From Stomoxys calcitrans (Eukaryota > Arthropoda > Insecta > Diptera > Muscidae): DNA of 64,000 nucleotides. The stretch lies in contig NC_081556.1 of NCBI RefSeq assembly GCF_963082655.1, forward strand, positions 148,926,501 to 148,990,500. Direction: 5' to 3'. The translations under genes were made by a program, and so were the position numbers. Below, piece after piece: positions 21,561-33,929 of this stretch; the stretch's first letter is position 1, and each line of letters begins with the position of its first letter. The notes below the pieces were generated by a model, which saw only the letters and a program-made list of their open reading frames with translations, was not told the DNA's origin and searched no databases.

Positions 21561-22850
21561 TTTCTCAACAACGCTTTAAGTTCGACCGGGCCGAAGCTTG
21601 GAAACCCACCACCATGGATTCTGCTAAAATATGGGAGCTTTATCTAGTTATAGACCGAATCGGACCGTACTTGGCGCAGTTGTTGAGAGTCATAGCACAA
21701 CACTATATGCAAAATTTCAGCCAAATCGGATCAAAATCGGGCCTTGTAAGGGCTCAAGAAGTCAAATCGGGAGATCGGTTTATATGGGAGCTACATCAGC
21801 TTATTCACAGATTTAAACCGTACTTGATACACTTGTTGATAGACATCACAGAACACTACGTGCAAAATTTCAGCCGAATCGGATGAAAATTAAGGCTTTC
21901 AGGTGCTCAAGAAGTCAAATCGGGAAATCGGTTTATATGGGAGCTATATCAGGTTATACACAGATTTAAACCGTACTTGGCACAGTTGTTTAGAGTCATA
22001 ACAGAACACTATATGTAAAATTTCAGCCAAATCGGATAAAAATCGCGCCTTGTAAGGGCTCAAGAAGTCAAATCGGGTGATCGGTTTATATGGGAGCTAC
22101 ATCAGCTTATTCACAGATTTAAACCGTACTTGATACACTTGTTGATAGACATCACAGAACACTACGTGCAAAATTTCAGCCGAATCGGATGAAAATTAAG
22201 GCTTTCAGGTGCTCAAGAAGTCAAATCGGGAAATCGGTTTATATGGGAGCTATATCAGGTTATACACAGATTTAAACCGTACTTGGCACAGTTGTTTAGA
22301 GTCATAACAGAACACTATATGTAAAATTTCAGCCAAATCGGATAAAAATCGCGCCTTGTAAGGGCTCAAGAAGTCAAATCGGGTGATCGGTTTATATGGG
22401 AGCTATATCATGTTATAAACCGGTTTGGACCGTACTTAGCTCCGTCGTTAGGAGTCACAACAGAATACTATGTGCAAAATTTCAGCCGAATCGGATGAAA
22501 ATTTAGGCTTCCAGGGGCTCAAGAAGTCAAATCGGGGGATAGGTTTATATGGAAGCTATATCAGGTTCTTGACCGATTTGGACCGTACTTGGCTCCGTTG
22601 TTGGAAGTCATAACAGAACACTACATGCAAAATTTCAGCCAAATCGGTCAAAAATTATGGCATGGGCTCAAGAAGTCAAATCGGGAGATCAGTTTATTTG
22701 GGAGCTGTATTAGGTTCTTGACCGACAGTTGTTGAAAGTCATAACCGACCACTATGTGCAAAATATCAGCCAAATCGGACAAAAATTGTGGCTTCCGTGT
22801 GCTCAAGAAGTCCAAATCTGAACTGATATGACCCATTTGCAATCCCCAAC
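21560..22850 (-). mobile_element. Family A element, minus copy, ~8 units of the 153-bp repeat
   Basis: Starts with the reversed tail (GTTCGACCGGGCCGAAGC, then CCCACCACCATGG). Reversed 153-bp units follow: the phrase TCAAATCGGG recurs at 21768, 21921 and 22074, exactly 153 bp apart. Two adjacent units were duplicated as a 306-bp block (~21790-22095 repeated at ~22096-22400). The head is absent; at ~22850 it passes into family C. The open frames 21614-21886 and 21631-21816 are read-through of the in-frame period. Confidence 0.75.
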
Positions 22851-22854
22851 GACC

Positions 22855-23800
22855 TCTGGAGTGAAAGTACCACTTTGTACGTTTGAGTACCTAAATATAC
22901 GAATAAAAAATATCTTCTAGTTGCCAGAAACCAATTACACCACAATTAGCACGTTTTCTTCCACATGTCTTATTTTTGTCAAGACTACGTTAATGTTTGT
23001 CAAATTGCTGAATTTTGGCAGTCCCCGTTTGCAGTAGACGAAGATAAGCTATTTCGTTCTATTTTGCACTTTTTGGTACCAAAATGTACGAATTTTGAAT
23101 GGATCATTTAGTCAACAATTACATGTTTCCGGTTGTACCTACATGCTAAATTTCAAACCTCTAGCTCCATCTGTACAAAAACAAGTACCAAAGTGTACCA
23201 CCCATCATATTTTTTCTAGTTGTACCTGCATGCCAAATTTCTGACATCTATCTCCATATGTGACCAAAATGTATACATTTTTAATAGAACATTTATTTAG
23301 TCACACATCATATATTTCTCAGTTGTACCTACAAGTCAAATTTCAGACCTCTAGCTCCATTTGAACAGAAAGTACCAAATGGTACCATTTTTGGTACCAA
23401 AATGTACTAATTTGGAATAGATCGTTTAGTCACCAACCATATATTTCTGAGTTGTACCTACACGCCAAATTTCGAACCTCCAGCTCCGTCTATAAAGAAA
23501 GTACCAAATAGTACCAATTTTGGTACTAAAATGTTCGAATTGTGAGAAAAGCATTTAGTCGTCCATCATGTATTTCGAAGAGTTACCTACATGCCAAATT
23601 TCAAACCTCTGGCTCCATCTGCACAGAAATAGTACCAAAATTTACAAATTGTAAACAGATCATAATTACCCATAATATTTTTCCTAGCTATACCTATATA
23701 CCAAATTTCAGATCTCTAGCTCGATATATAAAGAAAGTTCCAAATTGTGCCAATAGCGGTACTAAACGTACGTTTTCTCCCGTTACCAGCACTATTTTTA
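22855..23800 (+). repeat. Family C repeat (GTACC-rich, ~105-130 bp units), first part
   Basis: Units contain TTTGGTACCAAAATGTAC, TTAGTCAACAATTACATG-like phrases, TTGTACCTACATGCCAAATT and CCTCTAGCTCCATCTGTAC. Spacing of the TTTCAGACCT-type phrase is irregular (about 87-129 bp). The array is interrupted at ~23800 by a family A element and resumes at ~24412. Confidence 0.65.
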
Positions 23801-24408
23801 CATTTGTATACCCACCACCATAGGATGGGCTTATACTAATCCAGTCATTCCGTTTGTAATACCCCGAAATATTTGTCTAAGACCCCATAAAGTATATATA
23901 TTATTGATCGTCTGGACGTTTTGAGTCGATCTTGCTGTCCGTTTGTCGAAATCACGATAGCGGTCGAACGCGTAAAAAAAAAATAAATTTTGTACAGATA
24001 CTTAATATTAATGTAAATCGTTGGGGATTGCAAATTGGCCATATCGGTTCAGATTTAGATATAGCTCCCATATAAACCGTTCTCCGATTTGACTTCTTAA
24101 ACCTCTCGAAGCCGCAATTTTTGTCCGGATTGGCTAAAATTTTGCATGTGGTATTCTGTTATGACTTCCAACAACTGTGTTACATGAAGTCCAAATCGGT
24201 CTATAACCTGATATAGCTCCCATGTAAACCGATCTCCCACTTTGACTTCTTGAGCCACGCAATTTTTGTTCGCTTTGGCTGAAATTTTGCATGCAGTGTT
24301 CTGTTACGACTTCCAATAAAAATTTTTTTCAAACATTTTTACAAGAATCCATGGTGGTGGGTTCCCAAGATTTGGCCCGGCCGAACTAAGCACCCTTTTA
24401 CTTGTTTC
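23800..24408 (+). mobile_element. Family A element, complete short copy, nested in family C
   Basis: Head GTATACCCACCACCATAGGA; GATCGTCTGGACG and CACGATAGCGGTCGAACGCG follow, then about two 153-bp units. The tail ends ATCCATGGTGGTGGGTTCCC, GGCCCGGCCGAAC and TTTTACTTGTTTC. Family C sequence lies on both sides, so this is a clean nested insertion and gives one of the best-defined element boundaries in the window. Confidence 0.75.
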
Positions 24409-24411
24409 TTT

Positions 24412-24975
24412 TCACCCTAATCCTTTTGCACCAGATGTCTTTTATGTCAAATTTCAAAATTCTACCTCTATCCATCCGCCCTGTAAAAAGTTCACTCATT
24501 TTGAACCTTTGTGGTACTTTTTTTGGTACCTAAAAGTAAAAATTTTCAAAAACTCTTATTATCAGCTAATTAAGATTGTCATAGCATATCTAAGTTCCAA
24601 AATTCAGAGCTCTAGTTTAATTTACAAAAAAAGTACCAAAAGCTCCAATTGCGGTACTAAACGTACTATTTCTACCACTTCTGGTACAATTTTCCAAAAA
24701 ATGTTTCACCATACCTTTTTTTTTTTTTTTTGAGACGCACTTTAATCGGACCCCATGCACATAATTCTAGCCCTTTCCGTACGCGCTGGACAAATATGTT
24801 CCATTTCGTACTTTTTAGTACCTAAACGTATAAATATCACAAAATCCAGCCTTATCCCGTGCCTATGACCCAGAACCAAAATTCGTGCAAAATTTCATGA
24901 TTCTAGCTTTAGCCGTTTGGACTGGTCGAGTCAGCCAGCAATCGGTCATTCGCGCAACTCTTTTGTGTATGTATA
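24412..24975 (+). repeat. Family C repeat, second part and tail
   Basis: Continuation of the GTACC-rich units (TTTTTTGGTACCTAAAAGTA, GCGGTACTAAACGTACTATT). It closes with TTTCATGATTCTAGC, TTTAGCCGTTTGGACTG and GTCGAGTCAGCCAGC, which looks like a defined element terminus. Includes a T run at ~24716-24731. Confidence 0.6.
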
Positions 24976-25246
24976 GATGGACAAGCTCTTGTATGGAAAT
25001 GAGCCAAACTACCGGCAGATTACACTAATGCAGCTTGCAACTAGTTTTTTGCAATAGTCAAGGCAAAAGGAAATCATATCCAATCGGGCGAAAGCGCAGG
25101 ATACTGGAATGGATAGAACTGACATTCCTGGCACTTCTACGGAAGCTGGAAAGAGAATCAGATCTCCCGAAAAGCATAACACTGCCAAAACGCTGAAGAA
25201 GAAAAAGAGCTCCCCGCTTTTAAGTTCTCTGGGGAGAACGAAACAG

Positions 25247-25428
25247 AGGGAGACAAAGTCGGAACACGGAGGGAGACGAAGTCGGAACACGGAGGGAGAC
25301 AAAGTCGGAACACGGAGGGAGACAAAGTCGGAACACGGAGGGAGACAAAGTCGGAACACGGAGGGAGACGAAGTCGGAACACGGAGGGAGACGAAGTCGG
25401 AACACGGAGGGAGACAAAATCGGAACAG
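25247..25428. repeat. 23-bp minisatellite, ~8 copies
   Basis: GGAACACGGAGGGAGACAAA followed by GTC recurs every 23 bp (25261, 25284, ...), with A/G variation in the ACAAAG/ACGAAG part. As 23 is not a multiple of 3, several frames on both strands stay open across it. Upstream (25109-25240) an open frame with a basic KKKK stretch (RSPEKHNTAKTLKKKK) could be a LINE ORF1 remnant, but I could not confirm it. Confidence 0.85.
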
Positions 25429-25499
25429 CAACGAAGGAAGCGCACACTGCCCTTGAGTCTTCATGGAGGACTGTGTTTTCCAAAACGATGCCACAGCCA

Positions 25500-28400
25500 T
25501 CACGGAAAGTGAATGGATTCTGAAATGTACATACATACTTTCAAAAATTTTTCTCAGTTTAATCAAAAAAAATATATTTTCGCACAAAAAAATGTCGTAG
25601 TTTTGAAAAATATTTTCACACAAAAAAGTGGTAGTTTTAATTGTTAACACATTGTTTCAGCTACCTTGTACTACTTTGGTCCAATTGACACGAGCCACTC
25701 GGTTTATTAAGTTATGGATTCTCTAACTATTCCTTGAACAAACCCCGACGGAAATCTTTGTTAATTGATAAAGCCCAATCACCAAAAAATGACAACCCTA
25801 GACGAAATCCTCAAGGCCGAAGCTACTAATGGTATTTTCCCCCAATTTCGATCATTACAAATTCAATTTCCAAAGGAAATCATTATCAATTCCTATAGAG
25901 GGAAAACACACAAGAAATACCAACTTACCAACACAAACATAAGCGAATGTAGAAGGCAGGAACGTAGCGGCAACAGCAGCAGACGAAGCACACCTTGCAA
26001 GAAATTCTATTTTGAGTAATTACCAGGCCGGCTAGCAACAGGACGACACTAAGGAAGTTAGGTATGGCTAGCTGTCCAAAGTGGCGGCAAGTTGGAATTG
26101 TGGAATCAACACAACAAAAACAAGACTCATTAAATATTTACGCACAAAAAAAACAAAACCGACAAATGTACGTTGTTGGATAGGTTTGTATGTATGTACA
26201 TGCATATGTATGTTGATTGGTTGGTACATATGATGAAAATCAATAAATTCCTAGGTATTTACACATATTTTTCGTACGTTGTTATTTCCTTTGTTGTTAT
26301 TATTATTTTTATAACTTTTTGGTTCATTTTTGGGTTTTATTAGCAAGCACTTGAAAGAATTTCTATAGGAATTAATTACACTAACAACACTACATATGAT
26401 GATGACACTAGTACACGAACATTAACTTAGAATTGTATGAGTATTTTCTATTTGTGTTGTTGTTGTTGTTTTGTTATATTTTTAGTTCTCTCTCAACACT
26501 GATATTCGTTTACAAAATATTTGAATGATATACAAATCACATGAATGACACTCTCGCTAATAGTTGCTATGTTTGTTGTTGTTGTTTGCCTTCCTTGTCA
26601 TTCGATAGTAGCTTGCTCACACACTTAACTGTAAACTCTTGCAAAAAAAAAAAAACCAAACAAAAACAAACGCGACAAATCCAAGAAAACTGCAAATCGA
26701 CAGTGACGCAAGCACTAGATCTCGAGGCTATATTTTCCAATTTTTGTAAACATTCATTCATTAAAAACAGACATCTTAACTTTGTATGCCAACTTAAACA
26801 CTTATTTGTGTGCAGCTTTGCATTTCATTGCTATTCACATTCACTTTCTCACTTAAACATTTCTTGTTGTTGGTTATTGCCGAAAAAATTATTTACAAAC
26901 TATTCTCTATGGCCGTTTTGCAACTATCGCACAAGAATTTAACACTTCACCACCATTCTTTGTCACTTTTTTACTTTTACACGTTTTGGCATCTTCATTA
27001 CCGTCATTGGTTGGGTCGGTTCTATATTCAATACATTTTGTCAACACTTGGTGAAAAATTCACCATTTATGAGCTCAGCTTTAGCGGCTATATAGAAATA
27101 TGGTCCGATTTGGACCAAACTCGAACTTCAGACAGAATTAGAAAAAAAAGAATTAGGATTTTGTCTTTTTATTACGATCTAAACGCACGCTCTGAACATT
27201 CACTACTAAACTTGGCAAAGAAAGGAAATTGTTAACAGAGCTCCAAACGATAACATGACGCAAAGAAGAAGACAAAAACGACTGCAACATTCAATGTTAT
27301 GTTACGAGAGTGCATGTTAATCGTTTACTCAACAGAGCAATGCTTTTCCCACCACCCACCCTTCAGCATCAATACCTGTAGTTTAACATGGGCACATCAT
27401 AACATTTTGATAAAGGAACATGGCTGCTTCTCAAGGGTCAAATGTGTAAAATCAAAACACTAAAGGAAAGTAAACACTAAATGTTACAGAATAATGTAGA
27501 CATGAGAAGTAAATAAAATCCACAAATTTAAGCTCCTTAACACAGGTAGGCCTCTGTTAACAAATTTTAATATAAAAGCCATCATATATATACAAAGTTG
27601 GAATTTTGAGATAAAACATCAAATTTGATATCAAGTTGGTAACAAAATTTAAAAAATATGTATAAAACTAAATAAACATATAAAAAATTACGTGGTAGTT
27701 ACACAAAATGTTACCTATTGAAACCTATTTTGAGTTTAAATTTTTTTTTTAATAATTCAAAGGACAAAAATGTGTAAAACCTATCTAAATTTCAGTATCC
27801 ATTCACTTTTGCGCGACTATTGCTACGAGTCGTTTAAAATACAAACTGCAAGCTGGCTACCGGTATTTTATCCCATTCTGGCAAATTTTTTAGTTCTTAC
27901 CTTGCTTTCCAAAATGGTTCATATAGAAAAGTTCATCGGACCGGCAACAGGCGAATTGGGCAGCTACTGTATGGACATAATGAAGTGCGAAACATGATTT
28001 GCTTACACGTGCCTTATGTGACGACGCCGAGTTTTGTTGGTAGGTCCATTGTATATGAGCGAAAAGTTTGTGGGACCATGGAACCAAAGCAGTTGCCAAA
28101 ATGTTTTCCCGATAAAAAGTTGCATTTACTTACGATTGGAGAGCAGCCATCGGTGGTCACAACTACCCATACCATCACTTGAAATCAAAATTTACTTCAA
28201 AAATTATACTCGTATATGCGTTCTGTTAAGTGAGCGAGTTCTGTTTGAAAACACGATGTTCAAAATTTCACCACGTTCGTGCAAGCGCAGCAACTTATTT
28301 GCTCTTTCATGTCTAACAGTTTTTGCTTTGGTCTAAGATCGTGTGCCTTTTGGAACGAGCTACACTTTACACCACGTTTACACTAGAACCCATCCCACAA

Positions 28401-31400
28401 CATGGATTTCGTTGAAATGGAGCCTTCACTCGCCGAACTATTTCAGTGCCACCTTCATGGCGCTACCAGTATGGTTACAACGATTTATGGCGCAATTCAT
28501 AAACATTTTGTTCATTTTGAGGAGTTTGAGTTCCCCAACAATAGCCGGTTGTGATTTTCCAGCCAAAAATAAAACAATCACACTATTACCCTTGAACACC
28601 AACACGAATAACTTTCTTTTCAAATAAACTTAGAAGCAAACGCTTTTAGTGGCTTGTAAACTATATAATGAGCTGCCAATAAAACAAATATCATATAGTC
28701 TTTAAATTTGACAGACATACCAGTTCGGACTTGATAACACTTCGTGTCAGCTAACCTGCAGACCTCAATAGGCTCTCTAATCAGACCTCTGCAATACCGT
28801 GATTTCGACGAAAATCAGCCTTTAGATCTTCTTGAACTCTTCTTCTACCCACAGCTATTATTTGTCAACACTGGATGAAATATGGACGTTTACATCCAGT
28901 ACATAGTTCTTGAGCTAACTACCCACTTCTTACCTTACTTCTAACAGCAGGAGTAAAAGACTCATTGTCCATTACACGTTATATCCTTTGTATTCCTTTT
29001 CCAAGGCACCTACAAATCGGTCTAGATCAGTGTTGGGTAGATGTGTTAGTGTGCGCAATATTCCAAGCCCATAGGGGTATGTGCTTGTGGACGTACACAA
29101 AAATATGTGTAATAGTGTGTGCATATCAGAGAACTGCATGAGACCCAAAATTTGGCACTCAATAGCCACTTTAGCCAATGCAATTGTCTGTATTGCATGC
29201 CATATAAAAACAAAGTTAAAGTTAGAAACACACGTGCAAATACAATAGAGTGAGTGATGCGCGGACGTTTTTGTAATCGTTAAGGAGCATAAATATACTC
29301 CGTTGTTTTTTTTTTTTGCATTTGCTTTTTTATTTTTTGGATCAGAATTGCTTTTATCAGTGACTTACTTGCTGCCTGTCTCCGTCTGTTCAAAAGCGAC
29401 AGACTTACTTCCACTTTCTTCTTTACCCAAGGCATTACAAAGCACGCAATTACATTAAGCACTATAACTTTGAACAGTAGCTGTGTGTGTGTGTCTTTTA
29501 TGCAGATAGGTCAATGTGAGCCCTTGTGAGTTTTGCTTAAAATGTAAGATACGGCCAGTTGTATAAGGTGTGAGCTTGCCATTCGCTGCATTTCTACCAT
29601 GTGCAATTATTTTTAAGGTGGTTTTCTGCTGTTCTCTGGTGAGTATTTGGCCGCCACTGGTCTAGATACATACTTCGCCTCCCAGGATCAAATAACTTTT
29701 ACTATTTATTTTCTTGTAAGGCTATATTTATAACTACTAATTTTCTGTATTTTTGGGAGCAATTTTTTTTTGTATGTTTTTTGTTTCTTGATGACTTTAA
29801 AAAATTAAGAACTGACAAAAATAAAATTAAAACTTTGCATTGTCCGAGATTGTACTGTAAAGACTCCATTGATGTTAATAACATATTGGTAAATACGAAT
29901 TATTGAAACCTTTAACAGTGAGGATGCTGTTACACACCGCTAGGCTGTTAACATTATTCTCTTCTCACATTGCCACTGTTAACAATGAATGTAAACAAAA
30001 ACCGCCACAATGAAATGTTATGAATTGAAAAAAAAACAATGTTAATACCGTTAGCCGACAATCACACGTGTTAAAGCTTTTTTTTTTTGTTATTGTAAGA
30101 CAACTTGGAGCTTCTCCCCAAAAAACAGAGATTACACACTTGTCAGATGAAAAGAGTGTGAGAGGGTGTTCTATGCATAAATACCACAAAAACAAATGCC
30201 AATTAAAACTGAAACAATAACGTTGCATGTAAATACAACAACAGCTCTATTCCACTTGAATGCGGTTGGTTTGTTTACATCCCATAAGACATTGAATTAA
30301 GTGTCGTGATGAGTGGGAATTCACAAATGCTTCAAAGGAGTCATAAATAACTAAGAAACAACTACTTATATATGTACATGGAGGTAACTATTCGGATAAC
30401 TAGGTACTACAATTAGTTAAATGATTTTGTAATAACGGTAAGTGATTCATTTTTCATAAATAAGGTTGGTACTATGTTCGCTTTCCGCTGGCGATTCTAT
30501 TTATAAAAAGAAATTCATGAATGATTGGACGAATTTGAGGGTTTCCTGGATGTAAATGCGTCTGCAAATGGTATATCTTATATAACAACTATAAAATAGA
30601 GTCGTTACAAAAACAGGTATCGGGAAATTGCTGCGAAAGGTGAACATAGTACTGGCCTTAAGGTACTAAGGCCTTAAGGCAGAAAATAGTAAAAACAAGT
30701 AAAATCATGCTAATTCGGCTGGCATTTTTTTTTTCAAAATCGAAAATTGCCAAAATTCTTCATTTACGGGGTTTTAAAATTGTGTTTCCGAGTCCTTACA
30801 ACTTTTCATTTCATTACTGAAGCAATTCAAATAATTAAATATTCTGACCTACAAGCAAAATATTTCATTTTCTACAGATAAAATTTCAATTAAAATAATA
30901 AAATAGAGAATTTAGAGAAAATTCATATAGAATTATGTCTTAGAAAAATGTTTGTTAAATGCTTGTCTTTCGAAACAATTAAAAAAAATATGTTTAACAA
31001 ACTTTAAGAAACTTTTAATAATTCTTTGTTAAAATAATCACAAATAATAAATTTTTTGAAAAAAAAATTACATTACGATTCGTTTTTTAAAAAAATTGTA
31101 TTACGCTATAACGACGAAAAATACCGAAGAATAGAAATACCTAAGAAAAATTCTAGCTCGAGTTAGGAAGAAGGTATTGTTATGAAATTGGGATTAGAAT
31201 AAAGTGGACGACTGAAACCAGTTACAATAATTTTTCCGTCATGTTTTGGTGGAAAATGGGCTTGTCGAAGTCGGCAATATTTTTTATCCCAAAAATCAAA
31301 CAAAAAATTTTTCAAAATTCTTAGGAGTGAGATTTCTGGAATCCGTTTAAGCGTCTTATTCCATTTAATTGTTTCCTGTTGTCTTTGTAGAATATTATAA

Positions 31401-31480
31401 ATATCAAATTTTATCATTTTAAAAAATTTTCCTAAAATTGTTTGTTTAGAATAAATTAAATAAAAAACTTTTTAGACAAA
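25500..31480. other. Long AT-rich interval, no gene supported
   Basis: About 6 kb. Open frames such as 25765-26019, 26541-26942, 27770-27997 and 28343-28627 have no recognisable domains, and their composition follows AT-rich background. Minor items: a short family A-like fragment near 27080-27110 (GGCTATATAGAAATATGGTC), a segment at 28280-28360 shared with 55030-55385, and a family A tail scrap at ~30690-30720 (ACAAGTAAAATCATGCTAAT). An exon of a gene with little conservation could be missed here. Confidence 0.4.
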
Positions 31481-31489
31481 ATCATTTTG

Positions 31490-31805
31490 GCGGATCTCGT
31501 CCAGGTTCCCCCCCCCCCTTTCTACGTCCCTGATGGGGGATATATCCAACCAATATGGTCCATTTGCAATCCCCAACGACCTACATCGATTAGAAGTATC
31601 TGTGCAAAATTTCAAACGGCAAGCCTTACGCTTTCAGCCGATTTAGTGATTTCGTCAGATAGACCGACATGGCTAGACTCACAATGTCGAGACGATCCGG
31701 AATATATGTACTTTATGGAGGCGCAGATCAATATTTCGAGGTATTACTTTATTATTACGGAATGACTAGATTAGTATACCCCCATCCTATGGCGGTGGCT
31801 ATAAA
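31490..31805 (-). mobile_element. Family A element, minus head fragment
   Basis: Reversed head: CCATTTGCAATCCCCAACGA, then GACCGACATGGCTAGACTC, ATATATGTACTTTATGG, and AGTATACCCCCATCC to CTATAAAAAGT. No internal units or tail. The open frame 31487-31765 follows this repeat. A C11 run lies at about 31507-31518. Confidence 0.65.
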
Positions 31806-32235
31806 AAGTACTGTCACAAATTAGGTACCTGCCTACTTTCAAAAGTAGCATTAAAAAGTTTGCTTTTATCTAACATTCAAATTAATTAGAAAACCGTTAC
31901 TTGAGTTAGAACATGAGCTTTTTATCAAAAAGCTCTTAATAGTGTATGCATAGATAAATTATATATAGATAAAGAATTTGAACTTCGAACATCGACTGGT
32001 TGGTGGCGCGAGTGAATATAGATAAATGAGAACTATCCAAGAACATGCCGCAAGAAGAATTCTGCTCTCAATGGCATGCAGTTTGCAATGTTTGTATTTT
32101 CTAAATATGCATTATTTCCTTTCCCGCGAAGGAAACTATGGCGTAATACACGTATATAGAGTTTCGGCAGTCGTAGCTTCTAATATGTGTATCTTTCTTT
32201 CTTTTATTTCTTTCTTTTTGTTGTAAATTTGATTT

Positions 32236-33450
32236 TTATACCCACCACCATAGGAAGGGAGTATACTAATCTAGTCATTCCGTTTGCAATACCTCGAAAT
32301 AATCGTCTAATATTATATTGGGTTGCCCAAAAAGTAATTGCGGATTTTTTTAAAAGAAAGTAAATGCATTTTTAATAAAACTTTAATCAAATATACTTTT
32401 TTTACACTTTTTTTCTAAAGCAAGCTAAAAGTAACAGCTGATAACGGATAGAAGAAAGAATGCAATTACAGAGTCACAAGCTGTGAAAAAATTTGTCAAC
32501 GCCGACTATATGAAAAATCCGCAGTTAGTTTTTGGGCAACCCAATATATAGTATATATATTCTTGATCGTCTCGACGTTCTGAGTCGATCTAGCCATGTC
32601 CGTCCGTATGTCGAAATCACGATAGCGGTCGAACGCGTAAAGCTTGCCGAATGAAATTTTGCACACATACTTAATATTGTTGTAGGTCATTGGACTATAT
32701 CGGTTCAGATTTGGATATAACTCCCATATAAACCGATCTTCCGATTTAAGTTCTTGAACCCTTACAAGCCGCAATTTTTGTCCGATTTGGCTGAAATTTT
32801 GCATGCGGTGTTCTGTTACGGCTTCCAACAACTGTGCAAAGTACCGTCCAAATCGGTTTATAACCTGATATAGCTCCCATATTAACTGATCTCCCGATTT
32901 TACTTCTTGAACCTCTGGAAGCCGCAATTTTTGACCGATTTGCCGGAATGCCAAATACGTTCCAAATCGGTCTATAACCGGATATAGCTCCCATATAAAC
33001 CGATCTCCTGATTTGACTTCTTGAGCCCATACAGCCGCAATTTTTATCCGATTTCGCTGAATTTTTGCATGTAGTTCTATTATGTCTTTCAATAACTGTA
33101 CTAAGTAAAGTCCAAATCGGTCTATAACCGGATATAGCTTCCATATAAACCGATCTTCAAATTTGACTTCTTGAGTCCTTATAAGCCGCAATTTTTATCA
33201 GATTTCGCTGAAATTTTGCAGGACGTGTTCTGTTACGACTTCCAACAACTGTGCAAAGTACGTTCCAAATCAGTCTATAACCTGATATAGCTCCCATGTA
33301 AACCGGTCTCTCGATTATCCTTGTTCGGTTCCTAGAAGCTTTAATGTTTGCTGGTTTGACAGAAATTTGGTATATATGATAAAATTATGCCCTTCAACTA
33401 AATTGGGTGGTGGTGGGTTCTCAAGATTCTAAGCACGCTTTTGCTTGTTC
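32236..33450 (+). mobile_element. Family A element carrying a nested MITE
   Basis: Head TTTTTATACCCACCACCATA; interrupted at 32328-32544 by the mariner-type MITE; resumes with ATTCTTGATCGTCTCGACG, then about four 153-bp units (CCGATTTGGCTGAAATTTTG, TCGGTCTATAACC-type phrases). The tail is GGTGGTGGGTTCTCAAGATTC, then CACGCTTTTGCTTGTTC, lacking the CGGCCCGGCCG palindrome. Open frames 32496-33191 and 32746-33144 (minus) are in-frame read-through of the units. Confidence 0.75.
32328..32544 (-). mobile_element. Mariner-type MITE, complete (217 bp), nested
   Basis: TTGGGTTGCCCAAAAAGTAA at one end and TTTTTGGGCAACCCAA at the other, flanked by TA at 32326-32327 and 32545-32546. Its interior matches 11441-11676 in reverse orientation. 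It splits the family A head, so it inserted later than that element. Confidence 0.85.
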
Positions 33451-33929
33451 AATACTCAAATGGAACAAACATGACTTTAGTCATTAATAGGCAAAATTTC
33501 ATTCATTCATGCGAAAGGAAAACATATTTGAGAAAAATACCAAAAAAAAAAACATCACCCTAATGTATACATAAACCGCAGAGTGTACATATTCGGTGAT
33601 ACCAAAGTGGTGTGTTACTATAAAGACTTTATCTAGGCAACACCCAATTAGACTATTCGGTAGCACTTGTGAGAGTAGATACGATTTTGTTATCCAACTC
33701 AACGCTGCCCACGACATGCTGCTTGCGTCAACTGATGTTTAAAAATTTTAGTTTTTCTTTTGATTTGTTATTCTCTTCTTCTGTCTGCTACGGCCAGTTA
33801 CACCCATGCAGGAGTGTTATTGTATTTCAGCAGAATAAAAAACTAATCTTTAAATGTTGCTCTCTCTTATTTAGGAGAAAAGATAACAGTTTGTACTTCA
33901 ATCCTCTAACATGAAATCAGTAGACATTT

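Noticed and set aside
25765..26019. 84-codon frame MIKPNHQKMTTLDEILKAE... as a small gene
   Set aside because: Isolated, no recognised family, no convincing promoter or splice context. Composition is normal for the region; kept only as part of the featureless interval.
32496..33191. 231-codon minus frame as a gene
   Set aside because: It crosses a MITE and several 153-bp units. Residues repeat with the unit (GSRSQIGRSVYMGAISGYRP), and it has no domain.
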